Below, piece by piece: positions 1 through 9,876 of a stretch of DNA of 64,000 nt. Below the pieces are notes generated by a model that was not told the DNA's origin, made no database searches, and saw nothing but the letters and a program-made list of their open reading frames with translations. The stretch's first letter is position 1. Each line of letters opens with the position of its first letter. This DNA is from UBA6244 sp963676875 (lineage in GTDB: Bacteria > Bacteroidota > Bacteroidia > Bacteroidales > F082), in assembly GCA_963676875.1 (NCBI GenBank), contig OY781436.1, positions 3,162,001-3,226,000 on the forward strand, given 5' to 3'. A program made the translations under genes and the position numbers.

Positions 1-50
1 AAGCTTATGCGTAGAATTACCTGAATGTCCACTATATCGTGTTGATTCCG

Positions 51-58
51 TATTTTTG
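51..58 (+). promoter_or_regulatory. possible -7 box upstream of rnpA
   Basis: TATTTTTG matches the Bacteroidota sigma -7 consensus TAnnTTTG and is followed by CA. No convincing -33 TTTG lies 19-21 bases upstream, and the rnpA start is 115 bases away. It may serve rnpA or be chance. The first 170 bases hold no other recognisable feature. Confidence 0.3.
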
Positions 59-173
59 CACTCCCTGTCGTTTTTTGCTTTTGGGCGATTTTCATGAAAA
101 GAGGTTTATTACTTGCTTTAATGATTTATACTAAAATCGGCGCTTTGGGGTTTTACAATATTGAGATAGTGTG

Positions 174-575
174 ATGGAACTGAAAAAAAACGGATTTGGA
201 AAGAGCGAACGGTTGTGCAATGTTACCCTGATCGGTGACTTGTTCAAGGGGGGAAAGTCTGTTTTTGTATATCCCTTCAAGGTAGTATTTATGCCCAACC
301 CCGCGGTTTCATTTCCTCCTGTTCAGCTTTTGATTGTGGCTCCCAAAAGGAGCTTCAAACGGGCAGTAGATCGCAACCGTATCAAACGATTGGTGCGCGA
401 AGCCTACCGTCGCAATAAACACATTCTGTGGTCGTCGCGGCAAGTGTCCGGACAACAGTTGCTTGTAAGTGTGGTGTATGTGGGCAAAACAATTCTGCCA
501 TACGCCGAAATAGAAAAGAAATTAATCCTAATTTTGCACCGATTATCGAAGAAGGATGAAGAAAATATTGGCTGA
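174..575 (+). CDS. rnpA: ribonuclease P protein component
   Basis: Protein subunit of RNase P, which helps the catalytic RNA cut 5' leaders from pre-tRNAs. About 133 aa, slightly longer than the usual 110-125. The family signature RNRIKRLVREAYR is present around residues 65-77, preceded by the conserved APKRSFKRAV stretch. A GTG codon sits directly before this ATG at 171, so either may initiate. The 3' end overlaps yidD by 20 bases, the classical rnpA-yidD arrangement. rpmH is not next to it, as is common in Bacteroidota. Confidence 0.93.
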   Translation: MELKKNGFGKSERLCNVTLIGDLFKGGKSVFVYPFKVVFMPNPAVSFPPVQLLIVAPKRSFKRAVDRNRIKRLVREAYRRNKHILWSSRQVSGQQLLVSVVYVGKTILPYAEIEKKLILILHRLSKKDEENIG

Positions 576-777
576 TTTTTTTATTTTGTTGATACGGGTT
601 TACCAATATACTTTGTCTCCATACCTTGGCCGATCGTGCCGTTATACGCCCACATGTTCTTCATATAGTGTTGAAGCACTGAAAAAGCACGGCCCATTCA
701 AAGGAGGATGGTTGTCCATCAAACGTATTGCTTCGTGTAATCCCTGGGGGGGAAGTGGTTACGACCCTGTACCTTAA
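556..777 (+). CDS. yidD: membrane protein insertion efficiency factor YidD
   Basis: Small 73-aa protein of the YidD family, thought to assist YidC/Sec-dependent insertion of inner-membrane proteins. It has an amphipathic/hydrophobic N-terminus (residues 1-20) and the conserved core with CRYTPTCSSYSVEAL and the Cys of SCNPWGGSGYDPVP. The length is typical. It starts inside the 3' end of rnpA, so translation is probably coupled. The protein ends immediately after the conserved GYDPVP motif. Confidence 0.93.
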   Translation: MKKILADFFILLIRVYQYTLSPYLGRSCRYTPTCSSYSVEALKKHGPFKGGWLSIKRIASCNPWGGSGYDPVP

Positions 778-787
778 TTTTTAAACT

Positions 788-2473
788 ATGAGAAAAACAA
801 TTGTACCTGCCGTTGCATTCATGCTGATTTTGTTTGTGTCAGCTTTTGAAGCTAAGGCTCAAGACAAAAACAACTTCGAACTGTCGAAGAATTTGGAAAT
901 ATATGCCGACATGCTTCGCCAGTTGAATTTAAGTTATGCCGACGATATTAACCCCGGCGAACTCAACACCATAGCTATTGATGCGTTGCTTGGAAGTCTT
1001 GATCCTTACACTGTTTATGTACCCGAATCCAAGTTGGAAGATTTCGAATTGATGACCAAAGGTGAGTATGGCGGTATTGGCGCCCTCATTCAAAAACAAG
1101 GAGATTATGTGATTATCACCGAACCATACGAGAATTTCCCGGCCTATAAAAGTGGGCTCAAAGCTGGTGATGCCATTGTAAGTATCGAGGGTGAAACAGC
1201 CAAAGACAAAACCTCCACAGAGGTAAGCGACCGATTAAAAGGTGTTCCGGGGTCGGAGTTAAAGTTGGAAATAAAATCCTATGGCGATAGCGTGAGCCGC
1301 GAAGTGATGGTGGTGAGAGAAAAAATAAAAATACCCAACATTCCTTACAGTGGCTTGCTGGAAGACAATATTGGTTACATCAGTCTTTCCCAGTTTAATC
1401 CCAATGCAGCATTGGACATCAAAAACGCTTTCAAGGCCATGGCCGACAGCGTTAAACTCAAGGGCTTAATCATCGATTTGCGTGGCAACGGGGGCGGATT
1501 GCTCAATGAAGCCGTTGATATCGTCAATATTTTTGTGCCTAAGGGAGAGATGGTGGTAACTACTAAAGGGAAAACCCGTGCCAGCACTCAGGCATTCGCC
1601 ACTCGAAACAAGGAAATCGATGGCGATATTCCGTTGGTGATTCTAGTGGATGAAAACAGTGCATCGGCTTCTGAAATTGTTGCCGGTTCCATACAGGATT
1701 TGGATAGGGGAGTCATCGTGGGTTCTCGCACTTTTGGTAAAGGATTGGTGCAGAACATTGTGCCACTTCCATACAATTCAAAAATGAAAATTACCGTGTC
1801 GAAATACTATATCCCCAGTGGCAGGTGTATTCAAGCCATCGACTATTTTCATAAAGACGGCGAAGCTGCCAAAGAAAAATTGGCCGACTCGGTGACTGCT
1901 ACTTTCAAAACCAAGAGCGGACGTACGGTATACGAAGGATTAGGTATTGCGCCGGATGTAAAGGCCGAAGCACGGGTGTTTAGTCAGGTGAGTGGAGATT
2001 TATATGCCCAAAACTATATTTTTAGGTTTGCCAACGATTTTGCGCTGAGCCACGACAGCATTCCTCCGGTGGAAGATTTTCATGTGTCCGACTCGCTTTT
2101 TGATGCGTTTAAAGCTTTCGTTACCGAGCAGGATTTTAATTACAACACCCAAACAGAAGCCTTGCTGAAGCAAATGGAAGCAAGTGCCGAGAGGGAATCA
2201 TACGACGAAGCCATCGGCGAGCAATTGAAAGCGCTGAAGGAAGTCATTAAGGAAGAAAAGAAAAAGGACCTGGATAAACACCGTTCCGAGATTGAAGAGA
2301 TGATCAGGGTAGAAATCGTTACACGTTATTACAACCAATCGGGGAAGCTGAAAGCGGCTTTGCAAAATGATTTGGAGGTGAAGGAAGCCATAAAAATTCT
2401 GAAAAATCCAGAGCTCTACCAATCGATACTCAATGGCACCTACGTAGCCGAGAACTCAACAGAAAAACCATAA
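788..2473 (+). CDS. S41 family C-terminal processing peptidase
   Basis: Periplasmic or membrane-attached serine protease of the CtpA/Prc type, 561 aa. A signal peptide (residues 1-24, ending AKA-Q) is followed by an N-terminal helical region. A PDZ domain (about 85-175, with GEYGGIGA) binds substrate C-termini. The S41 catalytic domain (about 190-370) contains SASASEIVAG with the Ser nucleophile and GSRTFGKGLVQ with the catalytic Lys. A long charged helical C-terminal region follows. It starts 11 bases after yidD and ends 6 bases before the next gene, so it is probably part of the same operon. Substrates are not deducible. Confidence 0.9.
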   Translation: MRKTIVPAVAFMLILFVSAFEAKAQDKNNFELSKNLEIYADMLRQLNLSYADDINPGELNTIAIDALLGSLDPYTVYVPESKLEDFELMTKGEYGGIGALIQKQGDYVIITEPYENFPAYKSGLKAGDAIVSIEGETAKDKTSTEVSDRLKGVPGSELKLEIKSYGDSVSREVMVVREKIKIPNIPYSGLLEDNIGYISLSQFNPNAALDIKNAFKAMADSVKLKGLIIDLRGNGGGLLNEAVDIVNIFVPKGEMVVTTKGKTRASTQAFATRNKEIDGDIPLVILVDENSASASEIVAGSIQDLDRGVIVGSRTFGKGLVQNIVPLPYNSKMKITVSKYYIPSGRCIQAIDYFHKDGEAAKEKLADSVTATFKTKSGRTVYEGLGIAPDVKAEARVFSQVSGDLYAQNYIFRFANDFALSHDSIPPVEDFHVSDSLFDAFKAFVTEQDFNYNTQTEALLKQMEASAERESYDEAIGEQLKALKEVIKEEKKKDLDKHRSEIEEMIRVEIVTRYYNQSGKLKAALQNDLEVKEAIKILKNPELYQSILNGTYVAENSTEKP

Positions 2474-2479
2474 TCCATA

Positions 2480-4168
2480 GTGAAATTACTCAACTCAGGA
2501 ACCAACATTCACTCGCAGGCCTATTTTGTGGCGTTGGTACTGCTCGCCATGAGCATACCCTTGTCCAAATATACCATGAGTGTTACACAATTCGCGTTGT
2601 TGGGTTTGTGGCTTTGGTCAGGTTTTTCGTTTCAAATTAGCTTCCGGTTTTTTAAGTATGGAGGGCCATTAAAAGGATTTTTTCATTGGTTGGCTTATCT
2701 TTTTAATTTGGCCATCGACAACCTTGTTGAGAAGTTTTCCATGTTTTTCAGAAACAAAGCCGCCATGGTGTTTGTTTCCATTTATCTGATTCATGTTTTA
2801 GGCATGATTTACACCCAAAATTGGGACTATGCCCTTAAAGACTTACGCGTTAAACTTCCTTTACTGATGCTTCCTGTGGTAATAAGTACCATGGAGCCTC
2901 TGTCGTTCAAGCGATTTCGGGTGTTAATGTATTTTTATTTGGTGGCCATTTTGGTGGGAACACTGGTTAGTGCAGGAATGCTTATTACGGGCAGTTACGT
3001 GGATATCAGACAAATCTCTCCCTTTATCTCACCCATAAGATTTGGTCTTAACGTAAGTTTTGGTTTTTTCGCCTTGATTTATTTTGCCTTTCACGACAAC
3101 AGTTCGAGGTTCTGGCAGCGCATTCTTTTTGTTGCCATAGCAGGGTGGTTTGTGGTTTTCCTTTTTCTACTCGAGTCGATTACCGGTATCGTAGTGGTGG
3201 TAGCAGGATTGGTGGGTTACCTGATATGGCTGTTGCTAAAAACTCGTTTTAGGTATTTACGAATGACTATTATTACGGCCATTATTGCTGTTCCTGTAAT
3301 TTTAATTTTTGAAATTTGGACTACAGTAGTTGAAGCCACCACACCTCCCCAAATTAATTTTTCTGACCTCGACAAATATACTTCCAGAGGAAATTTATAT
3401 GACCACGATACCGTTTCACTTGAAGTGGAAGATGGTAGATATGTCGGTTTGTATTTGTGCCCCAAAGAGTTGCAACAAGCATGGAGCGAAAGGAGTAATC
3501 TGGACTATTTTGGACAAACAGAGGCCGGTTATCCGCTCGATGCCACGCTGATAAGATACCTCACATCCAAAGATTTAAGGAAAGATGCCGATGGAGTGAA
3601 TACCTTAACGGATTGGGACATAAAAACCATTGAACAAGGAACGGCCAATGTGCATTATATTTCTTCGCCCGGTTTGCGCGTCAGGATATTGAAAATGTTG
3701 AAAGGTTATGATGTGTATCAAAAAACAGGCAATCCCAGCGGTAGTAGTATGATGCAACGTATTGAATACGTGCGTGCTTCCATCGGGATTATCCGTCACA
3801 ATATGATTTTTGGTGTGGGCACCGGCGATTTGGACGATGCCTTCAACCTCCAATATGAGGAAATGAACACCCCCCTCGAAAAGCAGTACAGATACCATGC
3901 ACACAACCAATATCTGGGAATAGCCGTTGCACTCGGTTTGATTGGATTGGTCTGGTTTCTTTTTGCCTTGATATACCCCGGGATAAAAACCAAGGCTTTC
4001 AACGATTATTTTTACACCGCCTTTTTTATGATGGTTGTCATTTCCATGTTTTCGGATGATACCATCGAAACCCAGGCAGGAGCCACCTTGTTTGCCTTTT
4101 TCTTTTCCATCTTGCTTTTCGGTCGAAAGCGCGATGGAAACATCTGGCTGCCGCCGGGTCAGGAATAA
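2480..4168 (+). CDS. O-antigen ligase/polymerase-like membrane protein
   Basis: Polytopic inner-membrane protein (562 aa) of the Wzy/WaaL O-antigen ligase superfamily. Many hydrophobic segments lie across residues 10-290. A large hydrophilic loop (about 290-430) follows, then the conserved RYHAHNQYLGIAVALG motif near residue 475 characteristic of Wzy_C, and final membrane helices. The start is a GTG six bases after the protease stop. It would attach or polymerise surface glycan on lipid-linked precursors. In T9SS bacteria such ligases can also support A-LPS to which cargo is attached, but that role is only inferred. The large loop is longer than in most relatives. Confidence 0.75.
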   Translation: MKLLNSGTNIHSQAYFVALVLLAMSIPLSKYTMSVTQFALLGLWLWSGFSFQISFRFFKYGGPLKGFFHWLAYLFNLAIDNLVEKFSMFFRNKAAMVFVSIYLIHVLGMIYTQNWDYALKDLRVKLPLLMLPVVISTMEPLSFKRFRVLMYFYLVAILVGTLVSAGMLITGSYVDIRQISPFISPIRFGLNVSFGFFALIYFAFHDNSSRFWQRILFVAIAGWFVVFLFLLESITGIVVVVAGLVGYLIWLLLKTRFRYLRMTIITAIIAVPVILIFEIWTTVVEATTPPQINFSDLDKYTSRGNLYDHDTVSLEVEDGRYVGLYLCPKELQQAWSERSNLDYFGQTEAGYPLDATLIRYLTSKDLRKDADGVNTLTDWDIKTIEQGTANVHYISSPGLRVRILKMLKGYDVYQKTGNPSGSSMMQRIEYVRASIGIIRHNMIFGVGTGDLDDAFNLQYEEMNTPLEKQYRYHAHNQYLGIAVALGLIGLVWFLFALIYPGIKTKAFNDYFYTAFFMMVVISMFSDDTIETQAGATLFAFFFSILLFGRKRDGNIWLPPGQE

Positions 4169-4196
4169 TTTCGTAGTTTAGCATTAAATTCTTGCA

Positions 4197-4694
4197 ATGA
4201 AAGTAAAGACAATTACCATCAAAGTAGAAGAATACAACGAGCATGATCAGCTTCCTGAAACGGATTTATTGTTGCTGAAAAAAGCGAGTGAAGCCATAAA
4301 AGGATCCTATGCTCCATATTCGGAATTTCACGTGGGCGCAGCTGCTTTGCTCGAAAATGGCGAAGTTGTTTTAGGTAGCAACCAGGAGAATACTGCCTAT
4401 CCTTCAGGGCTTTGTGCCGAACGGGTTGCTCTGTTCCATGCCCAGTCCACCTATCCGGGTGTGGCCGTACTTTCTCTTGCCATCACGGCTCAATGCAATC
4501 ATTTTGTTACTAACAGTCCTGTAACGCCTTGTGGCTCATGCCGACAGGTAATTGCTGAGGTAGAAAAACGTCAGGAACAAAAGATCAGGATTGTAATGAA
4601 AGGGGAGGAGGGCATGGCTCAAGCCGTAGAGGGAATCGACCAATTGTTGCCACTTCTCTTTCACGAAGAAAAACTTAAGAAAACACCCACTTGA
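4197..4694 (+). CDS. cdd: cytidine deaminase
   Basis: Zinc-dependent deaminase converting (deoxy)cytidine to (deoxy)uridine in pyrimidine salvage, 165 aa. Substrate-binding residues are in FHVGAAALLENG. The catalytic CAE motif is in PSGLCAERVALF (about residue 81), and the zinc ligands PCGSC lie about 40 residues later. The length fits the homotetrameric class with a short N-terminal extension of about 25 residues. It starts 29 bases after the ligase gene on the same strand. Confidence 0.93.
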   Translation: MKVKTITIKVEEYNEHDQLPETDLLLLKKASEAIKGSYAPYSEFHVGAAALLENGEVVLGSNQENTAYPSGLCAERVALFHAQSTYPGVAVLSLAITAQCNHFVTNSPVTPCGSCRQVIAEVEKRQEQKIRIVMKGEEGMAQAVEGIDQLLPLLFHEEKLKKTPT

Positions 4695-4765
4695 AACACG
4701 TGATCATATCAAAAAATTTGCATTCCATAGCTCATGTCAATATTGATTCTCCAAATTCTTGAACC

Positions 4766-5629
4766 ATGAAAAAACTCCTACTTGCAACTATTGTTTTTAT
4801 CACTATGGCCTCATTTAAGGCCGACAAACCTGCTTATGCACTCTATAATGCCGAAGGAAAACAGGTAAAATATGCCAAAATGCTCGATGCCTTGCAAGAG
4901 GCCGATGTAGTGTTTTATGGTGAATTGCACGACAACCCCATTGCCCACTGGTTGGAATTGGAAATAACCCACGATTTGTATGCAGCCAGGCAAGGCAACC
5001 TTGTTTTGGGTGCCGAAATGTTTGAAGCAGATAATCAACTGCTTCTGAACGAGTATTTGGAAGGAAAAATATCAGAGAGTAGCTTTGAAAAGGAAGCCCG
5101 ACTGTGGCCAAACTACAAAACCGACTACAAACCTCTGGTGGTTTTTGCCAAAGACAGCAGCCTGCCATTTATTGCCACCAACGTGCCACGCCGCTACGCA
5201 TCAGTAGTTTATAAACAAGGTATGGACACCCTTGCATATCTTTCGGCAGAAGCACGGGGTTATATGGCTCCCCTTCCGATAGTGTACGATTCTACTGTAA
5301 AATGTTATGCCGACATGATGTCTGAAATGGAAATGATGGGTCATGCCAATCCCAATTTGCCCAAATCGCAAGCCCTAAAGGATGCCACCATGGCCTACCA
5401 GATTTTTCTCAACATGAAAGACGGCAAGCAGTTTATTCATTATAATGGAAGTTACCACTCCAACAACTGGCAAGGCATCATTTGGTACCTCAATCAGTAT
5501 AAACCCGGCTTGAAAATCAAAACCATCAACACTGTACTGCAAGCAGATGTCGATAGTCTGGAAGCCGAAAACCAACATACAGCTGATTTTGTGGTGGTGG
5601 TTCCCGAAACCATGACCCGGACGCAGTAG
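4766..5629 (+). CDS. ChaN-like (haem-binding uptake, Tiki superfamily) protein
   Basis: Secreted or periplasmic protein of 287 aa with an N-terminal signal peptide (residues 1-20). The first domain contains VVFYGELHDNPIAHWLELEI, the conserved GE-H-D-N motif of the ChaN/EreA/Tiki superfamily, and LGAEMF further on. A second conserved His-containing element, FIHYNGSYHSNN, lies at about residue 225. Characterised ChaN binds haem at a dimer interface; other superfamily members are proteases, so the biochemical activity here is uncertain. It is monocistronic or weakly linked to cdd (71-base gap). Confidence 0.82.
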   Translation: MKKLLLATIVFITMASFKADKPAYALYNAEGKQVKYAKMLDALQEADVVFYGELHDNPIAHWLELEITHDLYAARQGNLVLGAEMFEADNQLLLNEYLEGKISESSFEKEARLWPNYKTDYKPLVVFAKDSSLPFIATNVPRRYASVVYKQGMDTLAYLSAEARGYMAPLPIVYDSTVKCYADMMSEMEMMGHANPNLPKSQALKDATMAYQIFLNMKDGKQFIHYNGSYHSNNWQGIIWYLNQYKPGLKIKTINTVLQADVDSLEAENQHTADFVVVVPETMTRTQ

Positions 5630-5905
5630 TTGATTGGCCAATTATTATGGGCTCCACAACCGATCGATACTGATACTAGTTTGCTTCTTTTAAAGATAAA
5701 TATTTCGTCTTGTTTGGATAGGTATTAAAGCCCGAAATATCATATCGAGCCAACCTATTATTATTTGAAATAGTTTTAAATTAGACTGTTTATGGCGATT
5801 CTTAGGGGTGCTTTTTACGTCACTCGCTCAATTGGATTATATTTGAGCAGTAATTAAACTTATTGTAAAAACGAGCTGTTTGAATCCTCTAATTTTTATT
5901 GAAAC

Positions 5906-7783
5906 ATGATGACTAAAAAAACAATGATCTTGCTTTTAGCAGGCCTTTTAGCGTGTAATCTGGGCATTTCAAAAGAGAAAAAAGTGAAGTTCGGGCGTGT
6001 GTCCATGGAGGAAATGCAAATGACGGCGTACCCTTTGGACACCAGCGCTCCGGCGGTAATTCTTTACGAAGCCGGTTACTACGATCCTAAAATGTCAACT
6101 TTCTCGCTGATGCGCCGGGTAAAGATTCTATCCAAGGAAGGTTTTTTTATGGCAAACAACGAGTTGGAAACCTCAGCAAAAGGTAACATCAAGGGGATTA
6201 CCTACAATCTTGTAGATGGCGAAATCGAAGAGTCGAAGCTCGAAAAAAGTGCCATTTATGAAGAAAAAGTTTGGGATTTCGAATACGAATATAATTTTGC
6301 TATGCCCGATGTAAAAGTGGGGTCGGTTATAGATATTGAAGTCAGATATAATGGTTTTCCAACATGTTGGTACTTTCAACATTCTGTTCCGGTAGTAAAA
6401 AGCGAATTGGAAATTGGTCGTAGTGACTATGTTACATTTACAGCTCAAGTAGGAGGAATTCTTAGACCCAAAGAGGTCGGATATAATCATTGGGCAGCCA
6501 AGGATATGCCTGCTTTTATTTCTGAACCCTATCTTAGCTCGAGTAAGAACTATTTGGCCCGAGTAGAATTGGATATTTCTCAAATTAATTTCCCCAATCA
6601 CTATCCAATGGATTTCGCATCTTCATGGGAGGCTGTGGAAGATTATCTGATGCGTGATGAGAATTTTGGTGACGGACTTAAGTGGCCGAGTACATTTCTA
6701 AATAAATATGCCAAAGATATCGAGAGTAAGGCCACAACCGAAACGGAAAAAGCTAAATTGGCTGTTGAAACCATAAAAGCAAACACCCGATGGAATAACA
6801 AAAACAGACTTTACATGTCGAAAGCCAATCTGTTGGATGTAACCAGAGAAGAGTCACAAAACTCTGCAGATATCAACCTAATGCTTATAAGGCTCCTTGA
6901 AAAACTAGATATTGAAGCCTATCCTCTGGTAATCAGCACACGTGATAACGGGTTGTTGCATCCCTTTTATCCAAGCCTGTTCAAATTGAATTATGTGATG
7001 GCTTATGCCAAGATTGACGGGAAATTCATGATGCTTGATGCTACCAACGATCATATCCCCTATAACATGCTGCCCATTAGGTGCCTCAATTACACCGGAC
7101 GTTTGCTCAACAAAAAAGGTACAGAATCGATAGCAATAAGTGCGCCTAAAAAATATTCTAAACGTATTTATCACGACCTCAAGCTAAGCGAAGATATGTC
7201 ATTAACGGGCAAAGCAAGCTACATGAACAACGATTATGCCGCCTACGAATGGCGTTCCAATTATACCGACTACCTCAACGAACAGCAATATGTGGACGAT
7301 TTGATGGAAGTCTATCCGGGTTTGGTGATTACTGATTTCGTTATTGATAATAAGGATTTGGTTGATGAGGGCGTAGTAGAAAAATATGATGTGGAAATGC
7401 AGGATGCTGTTACGGTTATTGATAATCAGGCCTACCTAAACATGTTTTTGATGGAGCAGTTGAAAGAAAATGAATTCAAATCGGAAGACCGAAAATATCC
7501 CATTGATTTTATATACAAAAGGGCCACCAGCGGTGTGGTAAGGTTAACCCTACCCGAAAACGTTACCGTGGCTGAGTTGCCTAAACCCGTTAATATTGTT
7601 TTACCGGATAATGGAGCTAAATTTACCATGATGTATCAGGAAGCTAATGGAGTTATCACCCTGAACTACAATATTTCCATCAATAAGTCGGTTTTTGGCG
7701 AAAACGAATATGGCTATATCAAGGAATTTTATGGTTTGGTAGTAAGCAGCGAAAATAATCCTGTTATTCTTAACCTGAATTAA
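5906..7783 (+). CDS. DUF3857/transglutaminase-fold secreted protein, catalytic Cys absent
   Basis: Secreted 625-aa protein with a signal peptide (residues 1-22). Residues about 50-230 resemble DUF3857, and about 270-400 have the transglutaminase-like fold with a C-terminal beta-rich region. In the transglutaminase core, where active members have a Cys (as the next gene does in GDCKALTNY), this protein has NSADINLM near residue 320, so the nucleophile is missing. The Asp of MMLDATN is retained. It sits directly upstream of a second DUF3857 gene (one intergenic base) and is surely co-transcribed. It may be a structural partner of the active paralogue. A 276-base gap without visible genes precedes it. 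Confidence 0.8.
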   Translation: MMTKKTMILLLAGLLACNLGISKEKKVKFGRVSMEEMQMTAYPLDTSAPAVILYEAGYYDPKMSTFSLMRRVKILSKEGFFMANNELETSAKGNIKGITYNLVDGEIEESKLEKSAIYEEKVWDFEYEYNFAMPDVKVGSVIDIEVRYNGFPTCWYFQHSVPVVKSELEIGRSDYVTFTAQVGGILRPKEVGYNHWAAKDMPAFISEPYLSSSKNYLARVELDISQINFPNHYPMDFASSWEAVEDYLMRDENFGDGLKWPSTFLNKYAKDIESKATTETEKAKLAVETIKANTRWNNKNRLYMSKANLLDVTREESQNSADINLMLIRLLEKLDIEAYPLVISTRDNGLLHPFYPSLFKLNYVMAYAKIDGKFMMLDATNDHIPYNMLPIRCLNYTGRLLNKKGTESIAISAPKKYSKRIYHDLKLSEDMSLTGKASYMNNDYAAYEWRSNYTDYLNEQQYVDDLMEVYPGLVITDFVIDNKDLVDEGVVEKYDVEMQDAVTVIDNQAYLNMFLMEQLKENEFKSEDRKYPIDFIYKRATSGVVRLTLPENVTVAELPKPVNIVLPDNGAKFTMMYQEANGVITLNYNISINKSVFGENEYGYIKEFYGLVVSSENNPVILNLN

Positions 7784-7784
7784 G

Positions 7785-9707
7785 GTGTCCATGCACAAAA
7801 CATTCCTCGTATTATTGATGCTGTTGGCCGGTCACTTCACGGATCTGATAGCACAGGTTGATGATTATTCCGTACTCAATATCCCCAAAGACCTTACCAA
7901 AGATGCAGGTTCGGTGATCAGATATAAAAGCGTTGAGTTTACCATACAGTCGCCGGGTGAAGCCGAACTGGAGGAAAAATTTGTGATAACTGTTCTGCAT
8001 GAAAGTCACCGACGTTATGCCTATTTTATTGAACATTTCGATAGTTTCTCCAAACTGGGAGGAATTAAAATAAGCGTTTACGATCGAAATGGAAAACTGG
8101 TGAAACGAGTACCTAAATCTGACATTCACGAAACTTCCATTTTTGCCGGCAGTGGGGTGTACGACGACGGCAAACATAAAGTATACGATCCTGAATACCA
8201 CCAATATCCGTTTACCATCGAATATTCTTTTAAACGATCGTTCAAAGGACTTTTGGGATATCCGCCATTTTGGGCACTGGATGGGTATGACATGTCGCTG
8301 CAAAGTGGCAAGCTGGTGGTGCATGTGCCCAATGATATGATATTGAGATATTTGGAACAATATATTAGTGATGGTTGTCGCGTGTCAGCCACGGATGATG
8401 TTACAACTTACGAGTGGGATTTCAATAATGTATTGCCCATCAGGGAGGAGGAATATGATTTGGAATTTTCGGATTTGGTTCCCATGGTGTGGTTGGCTCC
8501 CACCGTATTTATCATGGATGATTATGAGGGCAATGCTTCCTCATGGGAAGAGTTGGGAAAGTGGGTTTATTCCTTAACACAAGGACGTGACGAACTCCCC
8601 GAGGAGATAAAAACCGAGATCAGGGAATTGGTAATAGACGCTCCCGACCAACGCGAAAAAATCAAACGGGTATACGAATACATGCAAAACAAAACCCGTT
8701 ATGTAGATATTTCCATCGGGATAGGAGGGTGGCAACCCTTCACCGCCATGGAAGTGGAAAAAAACGGTTATGGAGATTGTAAGGCATTGACCAACTATAC
8801 AAATGCTTTGCTCAAGGCCATTGATATTCCTTCCTACTACACGGTGATCAGGGCAGGAAGAAATGCCGGTTCCATTAAAACAGAATTCCCCTCGCAACAA
8901 TTCAACCATGTAATTCTTTGTGTGCCTTTGGATTCGGATACCGTGTGGCTCGAATGTACCAACCAAAACAATCCATTCAATTACTTGAGTACATTTACCG
9001 AAAACAGGTTGGCACTGTTGACCGATGAAGATGGTGGACATTTGGTTAAGACCCCAAGGCTGGGTGCTGCCAAAAATGTACGAATTCGGAGAGCTATGGT
9101 TCATTTGGATACTGATGGCAATGTGATGGCTACGGTGGACAATACCTACCGGGGTATGTATTATGATCGCATGATGGGAATTTATCTGATCGAGGGTAAA
9201 AACCGTATGAAAGAGGTGCGCGAATTGATACACCTTAGCCATTTTTCACTCAACGATCAGGATTACCAAATCACCGAAACTCCCTCTGAATCGCCTACCC
9301 TCGAAGAGCATTATACCATTGCTGCCGATCGCTATGCCAAAATGCTGGGAAACAGAATCATGTTCGATGTCAACTTTTTTAATACCACAGTGGATGTGCC
9401 CTCGGCCACCAATAAACAAACTTCTCCTATCGAAATCAACAGATCGTATACCACCATCGACAGCATTACCTTTGTGGTACCCGAGGGTTATTTTGTTAAG
9501 TCCTGTCCTGACAACGATACGCTGATTTCCGATTTCGGGAGCTGCTATACGAACTTTGTTCTTGATGGTGAGGTGCTGCACTATGTCCGCAAACAATTGG
9601 TTAAAAAGGATTTGTTTGGTGATGAAAGATATGCTGATTTGCGTGAATATCTTAAGCAAGTGAATGTAGCGGACAACAAAAAAGTATTGTTGATGCCGAT
9701 GGAATAG
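7785..9707 (+). CDS. DUF3857 and transglutaminase-like domain protein
   Basis: Secreted protein of about 640 aa; starts at GTG 7785 or, perhaps more likely, ATG 7791. A signal peptide (residues 1-25) is followed by a DUF3857 domain (about 60-230). The transglutaminase core (about 280-400) has Cys332 in GYGDCKALTNY and a His in FNHVILC; an acidic residue in WLECT is Glu instead of the more usual Asp. A C-terminal beta-sandwich follows. This pair is common in Bacteroidota, where function is unknown; protein crosslinking or peptide cleavage at the envelope is possible. Confidence 0.82.
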   Translation: MSMHKTFLVLLMLLAGHFTDLIAQVDDYSVLNIPKDLTKDAGSVIRYKSVEFTIQSPGEAELEEKFVITVLHESHRRYAYFIEHFDSFSKLGGIKISVYDRNGKLVKRVPKSDIHETSIFAGSGVYDDGKHKVYDPEYHQYPFTIEYSFKRSFKGLLGYPPFWALDGYDMSLQSGKLVVHVPNDMILRYLEQYISDGCRVSATDDVTTYEWDFNNVLPIREEEYDLEFSDLVPMVWLAPTVFIMDDYEGNASSWEELGKWVYSLTQGRDELPEEIKTEIRELVIDAPDQREKIKRVYEYMQNKTRYVDISIGIGGWQPFTAMEVEKNGYGDCKALTNYTNALLKAIDIPSYYTVIRAGRNAGSIKTEFPSQQFNHVILCVPLDSDTVWLECTNQNNPFNYLSTFTENRLALLTDEDGGHLVKTPRLGAAKNVRIRRAMVHLDTDGNVMATVDNTYRGMYYDRMMGIYLIEGKNRMKEVRELIHLSHFSLNDQDYQITETPSESPTLEEHYTIAADRYAKMLGNRIMFDVNFFNTTVDVPSATNKQTSPIEINRSYTTIDSITFVVPEGYFVKSCPDNDTLISDFGSCYTNFVLDGEVLHYVRKQLVKKDLFGDERYADLREYLKQVNVADNKKVLLMPME

Positions 9708-9802
9708 ACACAACCCTGGTGCATGTTAGCATGGTCAAGTCTGTTTTTACATTGAAACACAAAGCATCTTCTTATTCGACTGGTATTTCCCTCCAAAAAA
9801 TG

Positions 9803-9810
9803 TACTTTTG
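9803..9810 (+). promoter_or_regulatory. -7 promoter box for the sugar nucleotidyltransferase
   Basis: TACTTTTG followed by C matches the Bacteroidota TAnnTTTG box, 67 bases before the ATG at 9877. No clear -33 element. Confidence 0.45.
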
Positions 9811-9876
9811 CCCTCATCAAAAATCTGTTTGGGGACACTTTTAAAAAGTAATTCCCTTCTGTTGAACCATAAAACT

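Noticed and set aside
2480..4168. Assigning the membrane protein specifically to T9SS A-LPS attachment (WaaL)
   Set aside because: The Wzy_C motif supports only the superfamily; no LPS genes are close by.
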